Below are positions 58,016 to 64,000 of a DNA stretch of 64,000 nucleotides, in pieces. A program made the translations under genes and the position numbers. Position 1 is the stretch's first letter. Each line of letters opens with the position of its first letter. The notes beneath the pieces are model-generated. The model searched no databases and had not been told where the DNA came from. It was given only the letters and a program-made list of their open reading frames with translations. This stretch comes from Tritrichomonas musculus (Eukaryota; Parabasalia; Tritrichomonadida; Tritrichomonadidae), in contig JAPFFF010000025.1 in NCBI GenBank assembly GCA_039105265.1, positions 372,001 through 436,000 on the forward strand, given 5' to 3'.

Positions 58016-59478
58016 TAGTTGGTGGACATAATTATGTTTTTGGGACATAATCATGTTTGCTCAACTTTTTGAATGGTACACAAAAATAAAACACATTTTT
58101 CTCAATACTTTTTAAAGATAATTTGATAATATTATATACTTTATTAATGTATTTTATGTACATCATTATTTAATTAAATGAGCTATTATATTTGTGATTT
58201 ATATGAAATTTTGCCATTAATGTAAAAAAAAGTCAAAATGCTTATTTTATTCTCAATAATTGAAACTTGGGATTTAATAATAATATCATTAATTCATAAT
58301 CAGTAATGATATAATTTTGTCAGATAATTGATATCTAAAAACTTTCATATAAGAAAATTTTGATGCACAAAATAAAGTTAAAAATCATATCACTTTTTTG
58401 TTTTTTTCCAATAAAAAATAAAAACTTTTAAATTTTTATTTAAATATTTGATATAATGCATATAGTATAATGATATTGAAAGAATAAAATTGGCGGTTCT
58501 ACTCAAGATCTATTACCTTAATGAAAAAGGGTAACTTCTGAAATAACTTAAAAAGACTTTCAATTTTAGACATTGAGAAATTATTTTCATTATTTTAATA
58601 GTTCTTCTATACTTACCTAATATTTATTGATTAATTGCTATTTTTAATGCTATTATAATAGAAAAAATAAAAAAGTGTAATTTGTATATTTCTTAGAAAA
58701 ACCTGAAATCTTGATGGACAACAATGATTTTTAGAGGATTAATAATATATTTCATTGTATGTATTATCAAATAATGTAATTCTGAAATCATATCAATTAT
58801 GCATGAGTGATTTATGAATGATTTTGAATGAAAAAAAGAAAAATGAAATTTTTCCAAGATTGATTCTTTTTCAACCATATTATTATATTCAATATATTAT
58901 ATGCATCATATAGATGATTAATACTGCATCTAATTTGAAATAAAATAAACTCATTTTTCAAAATTAGTAATTTTGTATGAATGATTTTTGTCATATTTTG
59001 AAAACACTTTTTCTTTTTATATAATTATTATTTCAATAAATTTTTTTCTAAAATATAATATATACATTATATTCTAAAATAATAACTATGTTAGAGCAAA
59101 TTAAAACAACCTTTATTTAATGGTAAAAGCATGAAATGTGATATGAAATGAGTTTTTTGATTAGTGAAATGAAAATGAAACCATTTTTTCTAATTATCTA
59201 TTTTATTTCAATAAATAATAATGATACATTTTAATTATAGATGAAAAGTAAATTATAATTTTTTTCAAATAATAAAAAAATATTCAGAAATTAAAAATTC
59301 GATATCATATTTATGATCAAATTTAGTTTGATAAAAGTGAATGAAAATCGGGGAATAGAATGTATTCAATATGATATTAATTGTTCTACAATTGTTTTTT
59401 TAAAAGTCCAATTTGAATATATAGAAATGATGTGAAAACATAATTATGTCTCCAAAACAGAATTATGTCCACCAACTA
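58016..59478. mobile_element. mariner/Tc1-like non-autonomous element with ~44-bp inverted repeats
   Basis: The left end TAGTTGGTGGACATAATTAT (58016) is mirrored by the right end, which on the minus strand reads TAGTTGGTGGACATAATTCT from 59478. The match continues for about 44 bp with a few changes (GTTTT-x-GGxGACATAAT-x-ATGTTT). TA dinucleotides flank both ends (58014-58015 and 59479-59480), the Tc1/mariner target duplication. The 1.46-kb length would suit a mariner with one transposase gene, but the interior has no long ORF and is AT-rich. It is an old or internally replaced copy. Frames at 58693-58994 are chance. Confidence 0.75.
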
Positions 59479-59517
59479 TAAATGTTTATAGTATTAGTTT
59501 ATAGTATTAGTTTTTTT

Positions 59518-59520
<3 letters not shown>

Positions 59521-59551
<31 letters not shown>
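59521..59551. repeat. A31 homopolymer
   Basis: An uninterrupted run of 31 A, the longest in the window, 43 bp after the mariner-like element. Confidence 0.9.
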
Positions 59552-59553
<2 letters not shown>

Positions 59554-60099
59554 CACATTCTATAAATATTTGATAGGCCTTCATTTTTAGACCTTTGGAT
59601 ATTGATATTTTTTGGTCTATTAGACCAGCTAAATATACATTGAAATATAATAAAATTTTTAAAATTTTTACATAAAATAAAAGATTTTTCTAATAAACTT
59701 CACAAATAATAGTATTTTTAATCAAACAAACAGTAGTCAAAAATAACAGTTATAAAGATTTTCCTATATATAATTAATAAATAATTCTTCTAATTTCTCC
59801 ACTTTTTATGAGATTTTTTAAATTCTGCCAATGCTTTTTTAATTCAAAAAAATTCTGAAAAAAAAATCACTTTTTCAAGAAAAAAATCTCGCTCGACGCC
59901 CGCTAGGCGTTATGTAGTCTCGGTAAAAATTATGTAAAAATATAAAAAGATTTGTTTTTTCAATGCAACTAAGATAACTGTTATTTTTATAAAATTATTT
60001 TATTTAGATTTTTTTTTCTGAATGATTTCCACTTTTTGAAGGTTCTTCAGAAAAGACTAACTATACTTTAGTTGATCCTATTTTTAATGATTTTTACAT

Positions 60100-60262
60100 G
60101 TATTAATTTCGATTAATCAAAATTCGATATCAAAAGAATATTTTTTTTGTATCACATCTCATACTTGATAATAAAATGCTATCGATTAAAAATTTTAATT
60201 GTCGATTATCTGAGTTAAAAAAAGTGCCAAACCTGATAATCGATATCAGAATAACAAGCCTA
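60100..60262. repeat. end fragment of the 790-1267 hAT-like family
   Basis: It carries GATAATCGATATCAGAATAACAAG-type sequence and ends AGAATAACAAGCCTA at 60262, one base different from the right end of the element at 790-1267, with the same GATATC/TCGATTA-rich subterminal part. No left end was found within 1 kb, so it is truncated; the left boundary is approximate. Confidence 0.55.
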
Positions 60263-60419
60263 CTTGTCAATTGTTTTCAAATTCATTCAGTTGCGAATGA
60301 TTTTTTTCTAGATTATTAATAGCTACAATATTATGACTATAAATAAATATATTATATAATTTTATAAAGATATATTCCTCTTTTTTAATACAATTGTTAT
60401 ATTATTTATATTATTTTAT

Positions 60420-60680
60420 ATGTCCACAAATGGAATCAAGTCATGAGGACATATAAAAAGCATGATAGAAAAGTGGCAGTTTTCCCCAACCGTGAATCTG
60501 AAAGCATGATAGAAAAGTGGAAGTTTTTGCAGAGATTTGCAATGGCAACCTTACTTGCATCATCGACAACAATAACCCAAATTTTTGAAAAGAATAATTG
60601 AATTGGTTGCTTTTGGGTTTCAATTGAAACCAATAATTCTTTGTAAATCTCTTACATAATGGATACCCATTCTGTATCTG
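60420..60680. other. unexplained mixed-composition patch with a 25-bp direct repeat
   Basis: It contains two copies of AGCATGATAGAAAAGTGG plus a shared AGTTTT, starting at 60459 and 60503. Frames of about 60 codons exist on both strands with protein-like text, and I cannot tell which, if any, is real. It may be a decayed gene. Confidence 0.25.
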
Positions 60681-60893
60681 AAAGGTTTTTTTTTAAGGTT
60701 TATGCCATCATATGCTTTTAGTTCTCTTCTTTATTTAAACTCCATTTTTGGTTTTTATTGCCAAACATTTTCAGCTTTAATGAACTCGAAAAAAAATAAA
60801 AGTTTTTGATTTAAGTAATTTTTATTGAATTTGGAATTTAACTAAGTCAGGATATATATCAATATTTCAGAATATATATCAAATTATTACCTT
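60681..60893. other. short intergenic stretch
   Basis: No recognised feature; 3' side of the small secreted-protein gene. Confidence 0.35.
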
Positions 60894-61133
60894 TTAAATC
60901 TCAAGATTGTGCTGCATTTTTTGGCAAATTTTACATGGTGTTCGGTTGTATGTTTTTTCTGCTTCATTAATTGTGACTTCCTTGATTCCTCCTCTGCATT
61001 TTGAAAGGCCTTTGCAATATTTAAAAGTGTGATATTTGGCAGAATGTCCTCCCATGCAGATATACACATGTTTATTAGAGTTTGAATTTGACATGACTGC
61101 AAAAAAAGCAACAACTAATAAGATAGATATCAT
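60894..61133 (-). CDS. small secreted cysteine protein of bacterial type
   Basis: A 79-residue protein from ATG. An N-terminal signal peptide (M-I-S-I-L-L-V-V-A-F-F-A) is followed by a compact domain: V-Y-I-C-M-G, then Y-H-x-F-x-Y-C-K-G-L-S-K-C, then E-V-T-I-N-E-A, then R-T-P-C-K-I-C. This spacing (Y-x-C, Y-H-x(4)-C-x-G-L-x-x-C, E-A, R-T-P-C-x-x-C) matches a small domain I know from many bacterial proteins, often as an envelope-associated or nuclease-linked module; its function is not established. The two Cys pairs and His suggest metal binding. Secretion is predicted from the signal peptide. A bacterial origin by transfer is likely. Confidence 0.7.
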   Translation of the reverse strand: MISILLVVAFFAVMSNSNSNKHVYICMGGHSAKYHTFKYCKGLSKCRGGIKEVTINEAEKTYNRTPCKICQKMQHNLEI

Positions 61134-61424
61134 AAAAAAAAAATAAAATAATTAACGTCTTTTTAAACCTTCAATTCAATTAAACAAGACTGGAAGTGGG
61201 AACAATTCAATTTTAAATAGAAAATTTCAATTCGTTGTTTATTAAAAGAAATGTTTTTATATCACTGATAAAAAAGTATGTTTTATCAGCATATTTAAAT
61301 TTTGTTTATGAATACAAATATATAAAAATATAACATATTAAAATGTATTAATTTTTTTAATCATTATTAAAATAATGCTATTTGAAATATTAGCCAACTT
61401 TTAAAATGATTCTATATGAAAAAA

Positions 61425-63668
61425 TCAATCTTCCGTTTTCTTTTTAATATGTAAATATGCTGGGACAAAAATTCTGGTGTTTCTAGTGAAATGGAACAAA
61501 TGCAAATCGACAGATTTCATATCATTACTATTTTTTACTTCAACAATTTGAAGATTAAAAAAATAATTAAAAGCATTTGTATGTATAAGTGTAGTCTGCA
61601 ATGGAATAGAGAGAATCTTCACAGAAGATCCAGAAAATACATTGTCTTCAATCATTTGAAGCCTTGAATCACTAGCAATTTTAACTCTTTCAAGTTTATC
61701 GCAACCATAAAAAGCATTTTCCTCAATTTGAGTTACTTTTGATGGAATCAACAAATCCTTAATCGAAGTCTGATAAAATGCATGATTTTCAATTATTTGT
61801 AAATTAGAATCACTTCGAATTACAACATTTTCAAGTTTTTTGCATTTGTAAAAAGCACTTTTGCGAATTTCGGTGACTTTCGAAGGAATCAAAACACGAT
61901 AAATTGATGATTCATAGAACGCTCCATCACCAATGATTTGGAGGTCTGAATTATTGCAAATATCAACGCGTTGAAGTTGATAACAATAAGAAAAAGCATT
62001 GTTACCAATGGTTGTTACATGTGATGGAATATTAATACTCCCGATTGAAGTATTAGAGAACGATTCATCACCAATGATTTGCAGCTTCGAATCACTTGGA
62101 ATTTCCACTTTTGAAAGCTGTGAACAAGAATCAAAAGCGTTTGCTTCAATCACTGTCACTTGTGATGGAATCCTTATGCTTTCAATTGATGTTTGTCTGA
62201 ATGCTGATTTTCCAATAATTCGAAGATTTGAAACATGAGAAATATCAACGTGTTTTAATTCACAACGATCACCAAATATCCATGGATGAATGCGCTGGAT
62301 AAAGTCAGGAATAGTGACACTTTCAACATTACTAACACAGAAGACAATTTCATCAAAATTTTCTTGTTTCAATGACGATTTCCTAATAATGAGCGTGTCA
62401 TCATAAAAATGAAAATATGGATTCTCTTGACTCACATAAACTTTAGCACATCTCAAATTATATGCAGCATTGAATTCAATCAATTTTGAAGGAATCGTAA
62501 TGCTTTCAGGTTTAACTGAACCAAATGCTTTTTCTTCAATGATTTGGAGTTGCGAATCATTCGCAATTTCTATTTTTTTAAGTCGAGTGCAAGATTCAAA
62601 AGATTTTTTGTCAATTTTCGTGACATGTGATCCAATTGAAATCGATTGAATTGGCGTACAAGAAAAAGCTTCCTTACCAATTATTTGAAGCTTCGAATCA
62701 ACCGAAATTTCAACTAGCTGAAGCGAATAACAGTAAGCAAAAGCACTTTCGCCAATAACCGTCACACTTGATGGAATTTGAATGCTTTTTATTGATGATT
62801 GTTCAAATGCTGATTTGTCGATAACTCGAAGTTTTGATTCATTCGAAAATTCGACAATTTGAAGATTTCGGCACCCATAGAATGAATAAGGGCAAATTCT
62901 CTCAATTGAATCGGGAATTCCCACTTTTTCAATACAACGAATAGAAAAAACAATTTCATCAAAAACGTCTTTTTCAATTGATGATTTTCTGATGATAAGC
63001 TTATCTTCCAACGATTTAAAATATGGATTTTGCGAGCTCACTGTTATTTTATTTAGCTTCTGCGTCAAACTGCACCATCCTTCTTTGAGTTCGACTAATT
63101 TTGGAGGAATTGTGATGCTTTCAATTGTAGATGAATGAAAGGCAAATTTATCAATGATTTGAAGCTGAGAATCACTCGGTATTTCAATTTCTTTGAGTTG
63201 CTTGCAATAACTGAAGGAACGTTCACCTATTTTTGTGACTTGCGGAGGAATTCTGAGCCTCTCAATCCCTGAGTACAGAAAAGTTTCTTTTTCAATCGAT
63301 TGAAGTTTGGAATTATTTGGAATTTCAACGTTTTTAAGATAGCGGCATGAAGCAAAAGAGCGTTTACCAATCTTTTCAACTTGAGGGGGAAGTGTAATGC
63401 TTTTAATCAATGAATGGGAAAAGGCATCATCATTAATTATTTGGAGATTTGAATCACTAGAAATTTTTATCGAGTTTATCATAGAATATTTGAAGGCGTG
63501 TATATAAATGTCTGTTATAACGTATTCATGTGATTGATAGCCAAAAGATCGTGGAATGATTACATCAGGGGATTCGAAACTAATAGCACATGCTGTTTTA
63601 TCTTCTATGTTTATTGAATATCTGACTCCTTTAAATTTGACTTCTTTAAATTTGCAATCTGTATTCAA
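61425..63668 (-). CDS. BspA-like leucine-rich-repeat protein, start unclear
   Basis: A 747-codon frame of TpLRR/BspA units (I-x-I-P-S-x-V-T-x-I-G-x-x-A-F-x-x-C, alternating with L-Q-I-I-x-x-x-A-F). Two insert modules (E-x-x-Y/W... then I-I-R-K-S-S) match those in the paralogue at 26116-28506, as does the N-terminus (F-K-G-V-R-Y, I-I-P-R-S, E-Y-V-I-T-D-I). The frame has no ATG where the paralogue starts: it opens on TTG at 63668 two codons after a TAA at 63675-63677, and the first ATG is codon 63, inside the conserved part. Either the start codon is lost, or an upstream exon is spliced on; CAG sits at the likely junction (AATCAG, just before TTTTG). It has no membrane segment. Confidence 0.8.
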   Translation of the reverse strand: MNTDCKFKEVKFKGVRYSINIEDKTACAISFESPDVIIPRSFGYQSHEYVITDIYIHAFKYSMINSIKISSDSNLQIINDDAFSHSLIKSITLPPQVEKIGKRSFASCRYLKNVEIPNNSKLQSIEKETFLYSGIERLRIPPQVTKIGERSFSYCKQLKEIEIPSDSQLQIIDKFAFHSSTIESITIPPKLVELKEGWCSLTQKLNKITVSSQNPYFKSLEDKLIIRKSSIEKDVFDEIVFSIRCIEKVGIPDSIERICPYSFYGCRNLQIVEFSNESKLRVIDKSAFEQSSIKSIQIPSSVTVIGESAFAYCYSLQLVEISVDSKLQIIGKEAFSCTPIQSISIGSHVTKIDKKSFESCTRLKKIEIANDSQLQIIEEKAFGSVKPESITIPSKLIEFNAAYNLRCAKVYVSQENPYFHFYDDTLIIRKSSLKQENFDEIVFCVSNVESVTIPDFIQRIHPWIFGDRCELKHVDISHVSNLRIIGKSAFRQTSIESIRIPSQVTVIEANAFDSCSQLSKVEIPSDSKLQIIGDESFSNTSIGSINIPSHVTTIGNNAFSYCYQLQRVDICNNSDLQIIGDGAFYESSIYRVLIPSKVTEIRKSAFYKCKKLENVVIRSDSNLQIIENHAFYQTSIKDLLIPSKVTQIEENAFYGCDKLERVKIASDSRLQMIEDNVFSGSSVKILSIPLQTTLIHTNAFNYFFNLQIVEVKNSNDMKSVDLHLFHFTRNTRIFVPAYLHIKKKTED

Positions 63669-63806
63669 AACTGATTAAAAAAAAAGTTAATGATTAATTT
63701 TTTTCACCATTACGATAAATTTTTTGATCATTATAAAAATAAAAAGAACAATAATTTATTAATTTGTTTTCATAAAAATAGTATAATTACTTAAAAAAAA
63801 TTTTAT
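63669..63806. other. short AT-rich gap between coiled-coil gene and LRR gene
   Basis: 138 bp with stops in all frames of the minus strand. If the LRR gene is spliced to the upstream frame, this would hold the intron; I see no GTATGT-type donor. Confidence 0.3.
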
Positions 63807-64000
63807 TTAAGTTTTTATTTTTTTCTTCAGATCAGAAATGATTCCATCTGATTTTTGAAGTTTTTCTTTTAATTTTCGGTTTTCTTCTTCAAGCTGCTTA
63901 ATTCTCATTAAGAGAGATTTATTCTCTTCTTTCAAACGATCGGTTTCAGATTTTGCTTCGTTCATTATTTTGTTTATCTCTTGCTGCTTTTCAATCAGGT
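63807..64000 (-). CDS. C-terminal end of a coiled-coil protein (partial)
   Basis: The frame enters from beyond the window edge and ends in TAA at 63807-63809. The visible about 64 residues are a coiled coil: E-I-N-K-I-M-N-E-A-K, R-L-K-E-E-N-K-S-L-L, Q-L-E-E-E-N-R-K-L-K-E-K-L and S-D-L-K-K-K-I-K-T. The BTB/LRR protein at 53335 has BTB, coiled coil, then LRR, so this could be the middle of a similar gene whose LRR part is the next frame downstream (61425-63668), now split by stops. Confidence 0.7.
   Translation of the reverse strand, partial: LIEKQQEINKIMNEAKSETDRLKEENKSLLMRIKQLEEENRKLKEKLQKSDGIISDLKKKIKT

Noticed and set aside
58693-58994. Short frames inside the mariner-like element as transposase remains.
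   Set aside because: No DDE-type or helix-turn-helix motif can be read and the frames are AT-driven.
60436-60633. Two overlapping antisense frames of 60-65 codons and a competing plus-strand frame.
   Set aside because: Neither strand shows a recognisable domain and both contain the same 25-bp direct repeat; I list the patch as unexplained instead of calling a gene.

Overview
The window is very AT-rich (GC roughly a quarter by eye), gene-dense in places and nearly free of convincing introns. Its gene families point to a parabasalid, most likely a Tritrichomonas-like trichomonad: BspA-type leucine-rich-repeat proteins, a protein kinase fused to Sel1 repeats, ankyrin proteins with the trichomonad N-terminal module, BTB-like proteins ending in F5/8-type-C or RCC1 domains, divergent small GTPases, an ArfGAP, a HECT ligase and E2/vWFA proteins. 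The species is inferred from these families, not from a marker gene.

Layout. 0-8.4 kb: an unidentified ORF, a short hAT-like element, the Sel1 kinase, a GC-rich hairpin patch, a vWFA protein and a Sel1 remnant. 8.5-14.7 kb: a type I BspA-LRR surface protein followed by a three-gene membrane cassette (A, B, C). 14.8-23.8 kb: ankyrin and E2 remnants, a degenerate ARF, a broken kinase, and an ankyrin gene whose repeats continue as isolated islands in AT-rich minisatellite; a near-identical inverted duplication brackets that gene. 24-31.5 kb: a BTB/F5-8C protein, a cytosolic BspA-LRR protein, a His/Cys hydrolase-like protein, and ankyrin and kinase remnants. 31.7-34.5 kb: a second copy of the A-B-C cassette in the same gene order and orientation. 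34.6-40.5 kb: a hAT-like element and a 1482-residue HECT E3 ligase. 41-49 kb: broken Rab-like and kinase pieces, a perfect 57-bp palindrome, a BTB/RCC1 gene with one frameshift and locally high GC, an interrupted Ser/Thr-rich gene, a PRiA4_ORF3-like protein and a Sel1-like remnant. 49-57 kb: a small MITE candidate, an F5/8C remnant, an ArfGAP without its arginine finger but with membrane segments, a GC-rich MITE-like patch, and a 1358-residue BTB/coiled-coil/LRR protein. 57.6-64 kb: tRNA-Gln, a 1.46-kb element with mariner-like ends, a small secreted cysteine protein of bacterial type, another BspA-LRR gene, and the end of a coiled-coil gene running off the window.

The genes fall into four groups: surface or recognition proteins (LRR and cassette proteins), signalling (kinases, ARF/Rab-like proteins, ArfGAP), ubiquitin-related proteins (HECT, E2-like, vWFA, BTB), and repeat scaffolds (Sel1, ankyrin). 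Many copies are broken, as expected in a genome with very large gene families and many short transposons. The best candidates for something undescribed are the duplicated A-B-C membrane cassette, the ankyrin gene split at one fixed phase by minisatellite, and the coexistence of a switch-defective ARF with an ArfGAP lacking its catalytic arginine.

Start codons: several ORFs open on TTG or GTG. Where an in-frame ATG lies just downstream I moved the start to it; where none exists I say so.
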